64,000 nucleotides of DNA from Mycobacterium angelicum (GTDB taxonomy: Bacteria; Actinomycetota; Actinomycetes; Mycobacteriales; Mycobacteriaceae): NCBI RefSeq assembly GCF_002086155.1, contig NZ_MVHE01000008.1, forward strand, positions 88,362 through 152,361. The letters are read 5' to 3'. Both the position numbers and the translations under genes were made by a program. Below the pieces are notes generated by a model, which was given only the letters and a program-made list of their open reading frames with translations, was not told the DNA's origin and made no database searches. Shown here piece by piece: positions 27,495-35,922 of this stretch (within the stretch, counting starts at the first letter, position 1; each line of letters begins with the position of its first letter).

Positions 27495-27992
27495 TCAGGC
27501 CTGCGAGCGACTGGGGCAGTCCGGGCTGGCGGCCGGCTCGCCCGCGGCCAGCCGGTCCAGCGGTGCCAGTGCCTTCAGCAGGGTCTCCAGGTCTGACGGA
27601 GAAAGTTGGCTGAGCATCGCGGCCAGCGCGGCGTGGCGGTTGGCCAGCGATTCGGCGTGGACGGCCCGGCCCTGGGGAGTGATGTCCACCAGGACGGCCC
27701 GCAGGTCCGACGGATCACGCGAGCGCTTCACCAGCCCGATCTTCTCCAGCCGGCGAATGGCCACGGTGGTGGTGGGCGTCCGCACTCGTTCGTGCGCGGC
27801 CAGATCGGTCATTCGGATGGGGCCACGGTCGAGCAGGGTGACCAGAATTGACAGCTGCGCAAGCGTCAATTCACCGGCGACCGCGCCGTTGGGATCCCCC
27901 CGGCGCAGTATCGAGAACAGCTTGGACAGCGCGCGATGCAGCCCCTCCGCCAGCTCCGTCACCTCCGGGGCTGTGGGTTCGCTGTCCGCCAT
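27495..27992 (-). CDS. MarR-family regulator (Rv0042c-like)
   Basis: 165 residues. The winged helix-turn-helix core runs from LTLAQLSILVTLLDRGPIRM through AAHERVRTPTTTVAIRRLEK to RSRDPSDLRAVLVDITPQGR, the MarR signature with the DxR wing. Rv0042c is annotated longer, at 208 residues. It probably controls itself and the SDR downstream. Ligand unknown. Confidence 0.85.
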   Translation of the reverse strand: MADSEPTAPEVTELAEGLHRALSKLFSILRRGDPNGAVAGELTLAQLSILVTLLDRGPIRMTDLAAHERVRTPTTTVAIRRLEKIGLVKRSRDPSDLRAVLVDITPQGRAVHAESLANRHAALAAMLSQLSPSDLETLLKALAPLDRLAAGEPAASPDCPSRSQA

Positions 27993-28054
27993 AAGTCGGC
28001 AGTCTAACCCGACGCAACCGCGACGGCAGACCCGGAATAGAACATGCGTCCGAC

Positions 28055-28804
28055 CTAAAGCACCTGGGAAAGGAACCGTTGCAGTCGTTCGGTCTCTGCT
28101 GCCTCGAAAATCCGCTCCGGAGGGCCGGATTCCACCACTTTGCCATGATCCATGAATACGACGGCATCCGATGTCGAGCGGGCGAAGCCCATTTCGTGGG
28201 TGACGACCACCATGGTCATGCCGCCGGCCCCGAGGTCTGCGATCAGTTTCAGGATGCCTTTGACCATCTCGGGATCCAGCGCCGAGGTCGCTTCGTCGAA
28301 GAACATCACCTGTGGGGACATGGCCAGCGCCCGCGCGATCGCGACGCGTTGCTGTTGCCCCCCCGACAGCGTGTCCGGACGCGCACCGGCCTTGTCTTTC
28401 AGGCCAACTCGGTCCAGCTGGTTCAGCGCGAGTTCACGTGCCGAATCGGCGGGCATCCGGCGCAGCTTGCGCGGCGCCAGCGTGACGTTGTCCAGCACGC
28501 TGCGATGCGGGAACAGATTGAAATGCTGGAACACCATGCCGATGCGCTGCCGCAATTCGTTGGGGTCGTCGCGCAACACCGATCGGCCGTCCAGCAAGAT
28601 GTCCCCACTATCGGGCTCGTGCAAGCGATTCAGGGTGCGAAGCAATGTCGATTTGCCCGAGCCGGACGGGCCGATCACCGCGGTCGTGCTGCCCGCCGGC
28701 ACGTCGATGTCGACGCCGCGCAATACCGCAACCCCGCCAAGCATCTGGTGAATGTCTTTGGCTACCAACGAGACTGGCTCGCGCCGCACGTCACCGGTCG
28801 TCAC
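28055..28804 (-). CDS. Polar amino-acid ABC transporter, ATP-binding protein (GlnQ type)
   Basis: 249 residues. Walker A GPSGSGKST, Q-loop in GMVFQHFNLFPH, signature LSGGQQQRVAIARAL, Walker B VMFFDEATSALDPE and switch His in VVVTHEMGFAR. The closest class is the glutamine/polar amino-acid (PAAT) group. It starts with a GTG overlapping the stop of the fused binding-protein/permease gene (GTGA), so the two are coupled and together make a complete importer. Confidence 0.92.
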   Translation of the reverse strand: MTTGDVRREPVSLVAKDIHQMLGGVAVLRGVDIDVPAGSTTAVIGPSGSGKSTLLRTLNRLHEPDSGDILLDGRSVLRDDPNELRQRIGMVFQHFNLFPHRSVLDNVTLAPRKLRRMPADSARELALNQLDRVGLKDKAGARPDTLSGGQQQRVAIARALAMSPQVMFFDEATSALDPEMVKGILKLIADLGAGGMTMVVVTHEMGFARSTSDAVVFMDHGKVVESGPPERIFEAAETERLQRFLSQVL

Positions 28805-30606
28805 ACCATCTCCTGGCCGAGGGTGGAGGAGACCACATCCGAGGGGTCCTCGGGTTCCAGTTTGGCCCGGCCGCGGCGCAGCCGATTGTCGATGTAGTTC
28901 ACCAGATGCGTTAACGGCACAGTCAATATCAGGTAGAAGATCCCCGCGGCCACCAACGGCGACAAGTTCCCGGTCTGCGCGTTGAGGTCACGGCCGACCT
29001 GAAACAGCTCGCGCTGCTTGGCAACCAGCCCGAGGAAGTACACCAGCGCAGAGGCTTTCAGCAGCGCGATGAACTGATTGACCAACGCCGGCAATACCCG
29101 CCGGATTCCTTGGGGCACCACCACCAACCGCATCGCGGCCGGATAGCTGAAGCCCAGCGCACGCGACGCCTCCAGCTGGCCGGGGTCGACGCTCTGTATT
29201 CCGGAACGCAGGATCTCGCCGACATAGGCGGCGGCCATCAGCCCCAGCGCGGCAATGCCGAGCGGGTAGGGATTGTTGTTGGTCAGGCCGCCCACCAGCG
29301 GACCCACACCGAGCCCGATGATCAAAATGATCACCACCTCGGGCAGGCCACGAAAGACGTCGGTGTACACCCGCGCCGGCCAGCGCAGCCAGCGCTTACT
29401 CGACATTCCCGCGACCGCCAGCCCCATGCCGAGCGTCAGGCCCACGACGCTGGCGCTGCCGGTCAGGATCAAGGTGTTGGGCAGCCCGGTGGTGAGTAGC
29501 GCCGGGATGGCTTGCCGGTACATGTCCCAGTCCAACAGGGATTCGCGCAGCTGGGTGAGGGTGGACTTAGGCGCAACGGGTGTGGTCTGGGACCGCTGGT
29601 GGCGGGCCGCGATCGCGGCGAAGTCCGGCAGGTGCGGGCTGGGTGCGGCCTTGGATCCGGGTTTCCAGCCCGGCGGCAGCGCGCGCGGCACCCAGTCGCT
29701 GTACAACCGCGACCATGTCCCGTCGGCGATGACGGCGTCCAGCCCGGAGTTGAGCGCATCGATCAGCGGCTGGTTCTCCCGGGCGACGGCGTAGGCCACG
29801 AAGTCGCCGAGGCTGAAGGTGGTGGCTACCGCGACGGCCGGGTCGCCCGACCGCATCACCGCCGAGGCCAGGTTGATCGGCGCCACCCAGGCGTCGATCT
29901 GGCGGGTTTTCAGGCTGGCATACACGGTGTTGAAGTCGGGAAACTCCACCGGCTGCAGCCCCAACGTCTCAACGACATAGGCCTCTTGCACCGTCCCCTG
30001 CACGACGCCGATCCGCTGCCCGGCCTCGAGGTCGGCGAACCCCTTGATCGGCGAACCGGGCGGCACGACGAGCGTGTCGTAGCCGAAGTCGTAGCCGTTG
30101 GTGAACGCCACCGTGTGGCGTCGCGCATCGGTGGCCTTCACCGCGGCCGAGCCGACGTCGAAACGTCGCGACGCCACCTGGGCGAGCAGCCCCGAGAACT
30201 CGGTCCCGACGAAGCGCACCTTGAGGCCCAGCTTGTCGGCGATCGCGCGCAGCAGCTGGTTGTCGAAACCGGTGAATCGGCCGGTGGAGTTGATGCAGGC
30301 GTTCGGCGGGGCATCCGAGAGCGTGCCGACGGTCAGCACGCCCGGCGTACCGAGATCCAGCGCGGCCCCGCTCACCGAGCTCAGCGGCTCGACACCGACG
30401 GTGGTGTCGGTGTCATCCTGGCCCGCACCGGGGGTGCCGGTCAGGTCAGTCGGCAGTGCGGTGGCACTCTCCACCCCGGCGGGCGCGCATTGATTGCGGT
30501 CGGCCGCAGCGGTCGGGGCCACCGCCAAACCGCCGACGATCAGGATTGTCGCGGCCAATCCGAGCGCTTTCGCGCCATGCCCAGCCCACCGGCCCCAGCA
30601 ACTCAT
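28801..30606 (-). CDS. Fused substrate-binding protein and permease of an amino-acid ABC importer
   Basis: About 601 residues from the ATG at 30606. A signal or anchor helix (ALGLAATILIVGGLAVAPTA) is followed by an SBP_bac_3 domain at about 85-305 (GVLTVGTLSDAPPNACINST through LYSDWVPRALPPG). The C-terminal half is a HisM/GlnP-type permease, about 370-580, with the EAA loop YVGEILRSGIQSVDPGQLEA. Fusion of binding protein and permease is a known variant of glutamine-type transporters. It forms an operon with the ATPase at 28055. The pair sits between the Rv0042c and Rv0043c equivalents, where I recall no transporter in H37Rv. Confidence 0.9.
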   Translation of the reverse strand: MSCWGRWAGHGAKALGLAATILIVGGLAVAPTAAADRNQCAPAGVESATALPTDLTGTPGAGQDDTDTTVGVEPLSSVSGAALDLGTPGVLTVGTLSDAPPNACINSTGRFTGFDNQLLRAIADKLGLKVRFVGTEFSGLLAQVASRRFDVGSAAVKATDARRHTVAFTNGYDFGYDTLVVPPGSPIKGFADLEAGQRIGVVQGTVQEAYVVETLGLQPVEFPDFNTVYASLKTRQIDAWVAPINLASAVMRSGDPAVAVATTFSLGDFVAYAVARENQPLIDALNSGLDAVIADGTWSRLYSDWVPRALPPGWKPGSKAAPSPHLPDFAAIAARHQRSQTTPVAPKSTLTQLRESLLDWDMYRQAIPALLTTGLPNTLILTGSASVVGLTLGMGLAVAGMSSKRWLRWPARVYTDVFRGLPEVVIILIIGLGVGPLVGGLTNNNPYPLGIAALGLMAAAYVGEILRSGIQSVDPGQLEASRALGFSYPAAMRLVVVPQGIRRVLPALVNQFIALLKASALVYFLGLVAKQRELFQVGRDLNAQTGNLSPLVAAGIFYLILTVPLTHLVNYIDNRLRRGRAKLEPEDPSDVVSSTLGQEMV

Positions 30607-30654
30607 CACCGTCACCGTATCCGCCGGCCTACGGCCCGCGCCGTTCAGAGCGCA

Positions 30655-31377
30655 CTAGAAAGCGAAGGAAGCTCCCGCGTCGGCGGTGGCGTGCAGCGGA
30701 AGCGGGTCCAAACAGGGCTCATCGGCCGGATTGAACACTCGGCGCCGAACCAATTCGGTCAGCATCCGCTGTGCCATCCGATCGGCGCGGCCGATGCACG
30801 CGGCCCGGGCGGCCTCCGGATCGCGCCGGTGAATCGCCGACGTTTCTTCTTCGTAGTACGGCAGCAGCTCGTCGCGGCTGTTCTGGCAGACCATCCAGAA
30901 AGCGCGGGGAATGAGATTGTCTGAGGCCCGGATGGTGGCGTGCAACCGCGGCCCGGCATATTCCTCGTTGACCGTGCGGCGGTATTCGCACGCGATCTCG
31001 GCGAAACTTCGCGGATCCTTGCAGGCCCGCAGCGAGCGCATCAGCGCGTCGAGCTGCCCCAGGATCCGCGGCGTGGGATTGGCCGCTGCCCGCGCCGACG
31101 CAATGCCGTTGAGCAGGCCGTCGAGTTCGTGGTGCTCGAGCACGGTGGATTCGTCGAAGCGTTCGACGAACGCGCCGCGATGATAGCGGGTGGACACGAT
31201 GCCGTCGTGTTCGAGCTGGACCAGGGCCTCCTGGATGGGGACCCGGCTGACGCCCAGGCCCTGCGCGATTTCATTGCGGTCGACGCGGTCGCCGCTGCGC
31301 AGCTTGCCCGCCAACACCAGGTTCAGGATGTGCGAGACAACCTGATCCTTTTCCTTGATCCCATATTTCTTCGGCAT
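30655..31377 (-). CDS. GntR-family regulator (Rv0043c-like)
   Basis: 240 residues. N-terminal winged helix-turn-helix ([20 protein letters not shown], then [21 protein letters not shown]) of the FadR/GntR type. The C-terminal helical FCD-like domain holds several His and Asp residues that could bind a metal or carboxylic acid. Same position as Rv0043c. Targets unknown; the neighbouring ABC transporter or the LLM/OYE genes are candidates. Confidence 0.88.
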   Translation of the reverse strand: MPKKYGIKEKDQVVSHILNLVLAGKLRSGDRVDRNEIAQGLGVSRVPIQEALVQLEHDGIVSTRYHRGAFVERFDESTVLEHHELDGLLNGIASARAAANPTPRILGQLDALMRSLRACKDPRSFAEIACEYRRTVNEEYAGPRLHATIRASDNLIPRAFWMVCQNSRDELLPYYEEETSAIHRRDPEAARAACIGRADRMAQRMLTELVRRRVFNPADEPCLDPLPLHATADAGASFAF

Positions 31378-31474
31378 CGGCGTGTTGAGCCTCTTTCAGC
31401 CTCCCGAGCGGCTATTGGCGTGCGCAAGTTTCTCATGACTGACGTCGTACGGGCGGATGTTTCGCAGAAGTGAG

Positions 31475-32260
31475 CTAACGTCCGTCGCGCCACTTACAGA
31501 GCGCTTCGGCGGCGCTCAGGTCGTAGTCCGGGCCGTCGCAACCCACCGTCAGCAACGTGACACCGACCCCGACCAGAGCGTCGGCGTTGGCGGTTAGGCC
31601 GCCCGCGCTCTCGACGGCGGCCGAGTGCTGGATGCCCGCCGGATCCCTGCCGACGTCGGCGCAGTGCCGCTCGAGCACGGCGGATTTCGCCGGGTACTCG
31701 TCGATGCTGGTGAAGCTGTGCCAGATGTCGGCGTATTCGGCGACCAGCCGCAGCGTTTTGCGTTCGCCGCCGCCGCCGATCAGCACCGGGATATCGCGGG
31801 TGGGCGCCGGGTTGAGTTTGCCCAGCCGCGACTTAATCCGGGGGAGTGCGCCGGCCAGGTCGTCGAGGCGGCTGCCCGCCGTGCCGAACTCGTAGCCGTA
31901 CTCGTCGTAGTCCTTTCGTTTCCAGCCCGAACCGATGCCCAGGATCAGCCGGCCGTCGGAAATGTGGTCGACGGTGCGTGCCATGTCGGCCAGCAGCTCC
32001 GGATTGCGGTAGGAGTTACAGGTCACCAGGGCGCCGATCTGGATCCGCGAGGTCTGCTCCGCCCAGGCCCCGAGCATGGTCCAGCATTCGAAATGTGCGC
32101 CGTCGGGATCGCCGTAGAGCGGAAAGAAGTGGTCCCAGTTGAAGACGATGTCGACGCCGATGTCTTCGCAGCGGCGTACGGCGTCGCGCATCTGGCCGTA
32201 CTGCGGGGCGTGCTGGGGCTGTAGTTGGACGCCGATTCGAACGGGAAGGTCAGAGGTCAT
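31475..32260 (-). CDS. LLM-class F420-dependent oxidoreductase (Rv0044c-like)
   Basis: 261 residues (Rv0044c is 264). Luciferase-like TIM barrel: IGVQLQPQHAPQ at the N-terminus, then DHFFPLYG, and the F420-type phosphate-binding stretch GRLILGIGSGWKRKDYDEYG. Probably F420-dependent and cytosolic. Its ATG shares one base with the TAA of the upstream OYE gene (TAATG), so the two oxidoreductases are coupled. The frame is open upstream to 34183 only because of shadow sequence; the ATG at 32260 gives the family start. Confidence 0.9.
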   Translation of the reverse strand: MTSDLPVRIGVQLQPQHAPQYGQMRDAVRRCEDIGVDIVFNWDHFFPLYGDPDGAHFECWTMLGAWAEQTSRIQIGALVTCNSYRNPELLADMARTVDHISDGRLILGIGSGWKRKDYDEYGYEFGTAGSRLDDLAGALPRIKSRLGKLNPAPTRDIPVLIGGGGERKTLRLVAEYADIWHSFTSIDEYPAKSAVLERHCADVGRDPAGIQHSAAVESAGGLTANADALVGVGVTLLTVGCDGPDYDLSAAEALCKWRDGR

Positions 32261-33435
32261 TAGACCACCGTAGGCCGAAGCACACAGTGCGTCCCGCTGT
32301 AGACCGTGGGCATGCATTTCATGCAGTGGATGCACAAGCCTTCGGTCGCGGTTTCTTCGCGAAAGTTGTTGACCAGGTTGGGATCTCGCAGCAGCGCGCG
32401 GCCCATGGCCACCAACTCGAAGCCTTCGGCCAGTGCGTTCTCCGCGGTATCGAGGCGGTTGATGCCGCCGAGCAGCATCAGTGGCATCGACAGGGCCGAG
32501 CGGAATTGACGGGCCAACGGCAAGAAGAAGGCCTCTGCAAAGGGATAGCTGCGGAACAACCGTCGCCCGATGACGCGCAGGCCCAATCCGACCGCCCGCG
32601 GCTGGGACGCGATGAACTCCGCGAGCGGGACGTCGCCGCGGAAGTAGTACATCGGGTTCTGCAGCGAGCTGCCGCCGGTCAATTGCAACGCGTCGAGGTG
32701 CCCGTCGGACTGCAACAGTCGCGCGGTGGGCAGGCTGTCGGTCAGCCAGAAGCCGCCGGGCACGCCGTCGTCCATGTTGAACTTTGCGGTGACGGCGACG
32801 GACTGGCCGACGGTCAGACGCACCCGTTCGGCAACCCGGCGGGCCAGTTCCGCGCGACGCACGGTGTCGCCGCCGTAGCGGTCCGTCCGCTTGTTCAACT
32901 TCGGGCTGAAGAACGAGCTGAGCAGATAGCCGTGGCCCATGTGGATTTCGATCGCATCGAAGCCGGCTTCGACCGCGTTGGCGGCGGCCGCGCCGAAGTC
33001 GTCGACCACCGCATCGAGCTGCTCGGCGGTGGCGGCCCGGACCAATCCCATCGCCGGCGCGCTGAGTCGGGTCGAGGGCGCCAGCGTCGGAGTCCGGTTC
33101 GACAGCGTGTTGGCCACCAGCCCCGCATGCCCGATCTGCGCACAGACCAGGGCACCCTCGGCGTGCACCGCGTCGGTCAGGCGGCGCAACTGCGCAGCGC
33201 GGTCGCTGTCGAGCACGATCGTGTCGCGATGCACGCGACCGCCGGGGGAGACGGCGCAGTAGGCCACCGTCGTCATGGTCGCTCCGCCGCGGGCCACCTC
33301 GGTGTGGAAGTCGATGAGCGCGTCGCTGACCTGGCCGCGCGGCATCACGCCCTCGAACGTCGCTGCCTTGATGAATCGGTTCTTCAACGACAGCGGACCC
33401 AGTCGCAGCGGAGTGAAAACAAGTTTCGATGCCAT
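32260..33435 (-). CDS. NADH:flavin oxidoreductase, Old Yellow Enzyme family
   Basis: About 391 residues from the ATG at 33435. An FMN barrel of the OYE family with FTPLRLGPLSLKNRFIKAA, CAQIGHAG and the hallmark IHMGHGYLLSSFFSPKLNKR followed by TDRYGG. It lacks the extra FAD domain of FadH-type 2,4-dienoyl-CoA reductases. OYE enzymes reduce activated C=C bonds. It is divergent from the epimerase gene across a 49-bp promoter. I do not recall it between Rv0044c and Rv0045c in H37Rv. Confidence 0.9.
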   Translation of the reverse strand: MASKLVFTPLRLGPLSLKNRFIKAATFEGVMPRGQVSDALIDFHTEVARGGATMTTVAYCAVSPGGRVHRDTIVLDSDRAAQLRRLTDAVHAEGALVCAQIGHAGLVANTLSNRTPTLAPSTRLSAPAMGLVRAATAEQLDAVVDDFGAAAANAVEAGFDAIEIHMGHGYLLSSFFSPKLNKRTDRYGGDTVRRAELARRVAERVRLTVGQSVAVTAKFNMDDGVPGGFWLTDSLPTARLLQSDGHLDALQLTGGSSLQNPMYYFRGDVPLAEFIASQPRAVGLGLRVIGRRLFRSYPFAEAFFLPLARQFRSALSMPLMLLGGINRLDTAENALAEGFELVAMGRALLRDPNLVNNFREETATEGLCIHCMKCMPTVYSGTHCVLRPTVV

Positions 33436-33436
33436 T

Positions 33437-33458
33437 GGTACCGTAATATAACAGTTCC
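33437..33458. promoter_or_regulatory. Candidate operator between divergent OYE and epimerase genes
   Basis: In this 49-bp divergent promoter an imperfect inverted repeat pairs GGTACCGT with ACAGTTCC (six of eight positions) around an AATATA centre. The centre is A/T-rich in otherwise GC-rich DNA. A TetR-type regulator is encoded 2 kb away at 35310-35909 and is a candidate binder. This is inference from symmetry only. Confidence 0.3.
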
Positions 33459-33484
33459 GGGTGGCGGTGGCGAGGAGGCAGTCG

Positions 33485-34453
33485 ATGCGCATTGCGGTGA
33501 CGGGCGGAACCGGCTATCTCGGCGCGCACGTGGTGCGCGCCTTGCTGCAGGCCGGTCATCACGTGACGTTGCTGGTGGCACCGAACGATTCCGCCCCGGT
33601 TATCGAGCGCTTGCGCGAGCTCGGGCCGTTGACCGTGCTGGTCGGTGACGTGCGGGCAACCTCGAGCATCGAGGAACTCCTCACCGCAGCTGACGCCGTG
33701 CTGCATGCAGCCGGCATCGTGGGCACCGACGAACGCCGGGCCCGGCTGATGTGGGAGGTCAACGCTTATGCGACAGAAGCGATCCTGACTCGTGCCGTTG
33801 AGCTTGGGCTTGATCCGGTGGTCTCGGTGAGTAGCTACAGCGCGCTCTTCCCGCCACCGGACGGCGTCATCTCGCCGGATTCGCCGACGGCCGCCGGCCG
33901 CAGCGCGTATGCCAAGACCAAGGGCTATGCCGACCGGGCCGCCCGGCGGCTGCAGGACGCCGGCGGGCCGGTCGTGGTGACGTATCCGTCGAGTGTGGTC
34001 GGGCCGGCATTCGGCACGGCCGCGGGTGTCACCGAGCGGGGCTGGGCGCCGATCGTGCGCTGGGCGGTGGCCCCGCGGGTGCGCGGCGGCATGCAGATGA
34101 TCGACGTGCGCGACGTCGCCGACGTGCACGTGCGCATCATGCAAGCCGGTCGCGGCCCACGCCGGTACGTCTGTGGTGGGCACCTGCTGACGTTCGACGA
34201 AATGGTCGACGCGGTCGAAGCGGGGCTGGGACGCCGGGTGCGCCGCGTGGCCGTATCCCCGCGGTTGTTGTGCGCCGCGGGCCGCCTGGGCGATCTTGCC
34301 GGCCGCTATGTTGCGCTGGGCGACGGCCTGACTTACGAGGCGGCGATGTTGCTCACCGCCGCGACACCGACCGACGACAGCCGGACGCTGCAGGACCTGG
34401 GCATGACGTGGCGGTGCCCGAAGGCGGCCATCGTCGAGTCATTGCGTGGCTAG
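33485..34453 (+). CDS. NAD-dependent epimerase/dehydratase family protein
   Basis: 322 residues from the ATG at 33485, preceded by GAGGAGG. Extended SDR: VTGGTGYLGAHVVRALL cofactor motif, catalytic Tyr/Lys in YAKTKGYADRAAR, Ser-rich VVSVSSYSAL. Resembles dihydroflavonol-reductase or 3-beta-hydroxysteroid-dehydrogenase-like members of this superfamily. The substrate is unknown. It ends in a 15-bp convergent overlap with the SDR gene. Confidence 0.85.
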   Translation: MRIAVTGGTGYLGAHVVRALLQAGHHVTLLVAPNDSAPVIERLRELGPLTVLVGDVRATSSIEELLTAADAVLHAAGIVGTDERRARLMWEVNAYATEAILTRAVELGLDPVVSVSSYSALFPPPDGVISPDSPTAAGRSAYAKTKGYADRAARRLQDAGGPVVVTYPSSVVGPAFGTAAGVTERGWAPIVRWAVAPRVRGGMQMIDVRDVADVHVRIMQAGRGPRRYVCGGHLLTFDEMVDAVEAGLGRRVRRVAVSPRLLCAAGRLGDLAGRYVALGDGLTYEAAMLLTAATPTDDSRTLQDLGMTWRCPKAAIVESLRG

Positions 34454-35293
34454 AAACTTCCTCAAGTAGCTCACCAGCCGGCGAGCCGGTACCGGTCGGG
34501 GCCAGTCGTCGGCGCGGAAGTGGGCATCGGTACCGCCGTCGACGAAAACCACACTGCCGCAAAGGAAATCGGCGGCATCAGACAGCATGAAGCACACCCA
34601 TTGGGCGAGTTGGTCGGCGTCTCCGAAGCCGCCCACCGGAACGGGGAAGCGCCGCACCGCTTTACCCTGCTGTGGGTTGGCCAACTGCTCCTCGAGCAAG
34701 GGCGTCAGCACCGCACCCGGAGCCAGGGCATTGAGCCGGATGCCGGCACCGGCCCACTCCGGCCGCACGGCATGTCGCCGTACCCACCGGCTGACTGCGA
34801 TCTTGGAGGCCGCATAGATGATCGCAGGCCGCGCGGGCCCGAGCATCCGGATGCCGCGTAGCGCCTTGTCGACATCACCGGCGGTCAGCGCCCGCACCAC
34901 CCGGCGGGGGACCAGGGGAGTGGTGGTCGTCGAATTACTGGACAACACAACGACTTTCGTGGCTTTCCCCCCATTTGCGGTGGCCAGGCACGGTCGCCAC
35001 CGATCGAGCAGTTCGACCACCCCCAGATAGTTCACTTCGGCGATGCGACGCAGCCGCTCGGCGCCGGCGCCGGGGCCGAGGCCCGCCGCCAGCACGGCGC
35101 CGTCGAGACGGCCCGCAGCCGCGGCGAGCACGTCGGTCGCCGCCTGCGCGCGGCCCGCCCGCGTCGACAAGTCCGCGACGACTTCGGCTTCCCGGATGTC
35201 GACCCCGATGACGGTGTGGCCGTCGGCGCGCAGCCGCCGCGCAGTAGCGGCGCCCATTCCCGACGCCGAGCCGGTGACTGCATAGGTCCCCAT
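34439..35293 (-). CDS. Short-chain dehydrogenase (3-alpha-HSD/carbonyl reductase-like)
   Basis: 284 residues. It opens MGTYAVTGSASGMGAATARR, has catalytic YAASKIAVSRWVRR, and ends with VFVDGGTDAHFRADDW. This layout, with the short ADLSTRAGR segment in place of a longer strand, is like 3-alpha-hydroxysteroid dehydrogenase/carbonyl reductase SDRs. It follows the TetR gene by 16 bp on the same strand. With the OYE, LLM and epimerase genes it suggests a set acting on a steroid- or terpene-like substrate, which is inference. Confidence 0.85.
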   Translation of the reverse strand: MGTYAVTGSASGMGAATARRLRADGHTVIGVDIREAEVVADLSTRAGRAQAATDVLAAAAGRLDGAVLAAGLGPGAGAERLRRIAEVNYLGVVELLDRWRPCLATANGGKATKVVVLSSNSTTTTPLVPRRVVRALTAGDVDKALRGIRMLGPARPAIIYAASKIAVSRWVRRHAVRPEWAGAGIRLNALAPGAVLTPLLEEQLANPQQGKAVRRFPVPVGGFGDADQLAQWVCFMLSDAADFLCGSVVFVDGGTDAHFRADDWPRPVPARRLVSYLRKFLATQ

Positions 35294-35309
35294 GGGTATG
35301 CCTTCCGAC

Positions 35310-35909
35310 TCAGTGGGCTTTGCCGATAGCCGTAATCAACAACTGCGCGATCCGGCTGCGCAGGGCATCGGTGTCGTCTTCGACGGCGATCGTCGTAACG
35401 AACAACGCGGCGCCGGCCGCCATCGCCAGCGTTGCCCGCGCGTCGAGATCGGCACGCTGACGTTCGGCATCCGTGCCGGCATTGACTCGCTCTGCGAACA
35501 ATTGCACAGCCGGCCCGCTGAATCCCGCCCACAGCGCCCGGCGCAGCTCGTCGTTCTCGCGCAACGCCAGCAATAGCCCAGGCACTGCGGCCTGTACGTC
35601 GGGTCTGCGGTAGAGCTCGTGGCTGCCCCGCACCACCCATTCGATCCAGCCGGTCAGATCGGTGCCGGAAAACGGTGCCAAATCCGGGGTTTCACCCAAA
35701 ATGGCGTGTAGCACCAACTCCGCTTTGGAGGACCAGCGGCGGCTCAGGCTGGCCCGCCCGACCCCGGCCCGCGCCGCGACCAGGCGCAGACTCAGCTCGT
35801 CCCAGCCCACCTCCATCAGCAGCTCGCGCGTCACCGACAACACCCGTTCGTCAATCGATGCGTCACGCGGTCGCCCGGCAGGCCGGCCGGGTCGATCGTC
35901 ATCGGTCAT
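35310..35909 (-). CDS. TetR-family regulator
   Basis: 199 residues from the ATG at 35909. The helix-turn-helix is LRLVAARAGVGRASLSRRWS, followed by SKAELVLHAI, typical of TetR proteins; the C-terminal ligand domain is variable. It is first in an operon with the SDR at 34439. Probable repressor of its own operon and perhaps of the OYE/epimerase promoter. The frame is open to 35939, but the ATG at 35909 begins with a typical polar N-terminal arm. Confidence 0.85.
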   Translation of the reverse strand: MTDDDRPGRPAGRPRDASIDERVLSVTRELLMEVGWDELSLRLVAARAGVGRASLSRRWSSKAELVLHAILGETPDLAPFSGTDLTGWIEWVVRGSHELYRRPDVQAAVPGLLLALRENDELRRALWAGFSGPAVQLFAERVNAGTDAERQRADLDARATLAMAAGAALFVTTIAVEDDTDALRSRIAQLLITAIGKAH

Positions 35910-35922
35910 CCGCGATTCAACC

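Noticed and set aside
32261..34183. Upstream extension of the LLM gene to a 902-residue protein
   Set aside because: The extension reads through the antisense of the epimerase and an alternative frame of the OYE gene. The LLM family start at 32260 coupled to the OYE stop explains the data.
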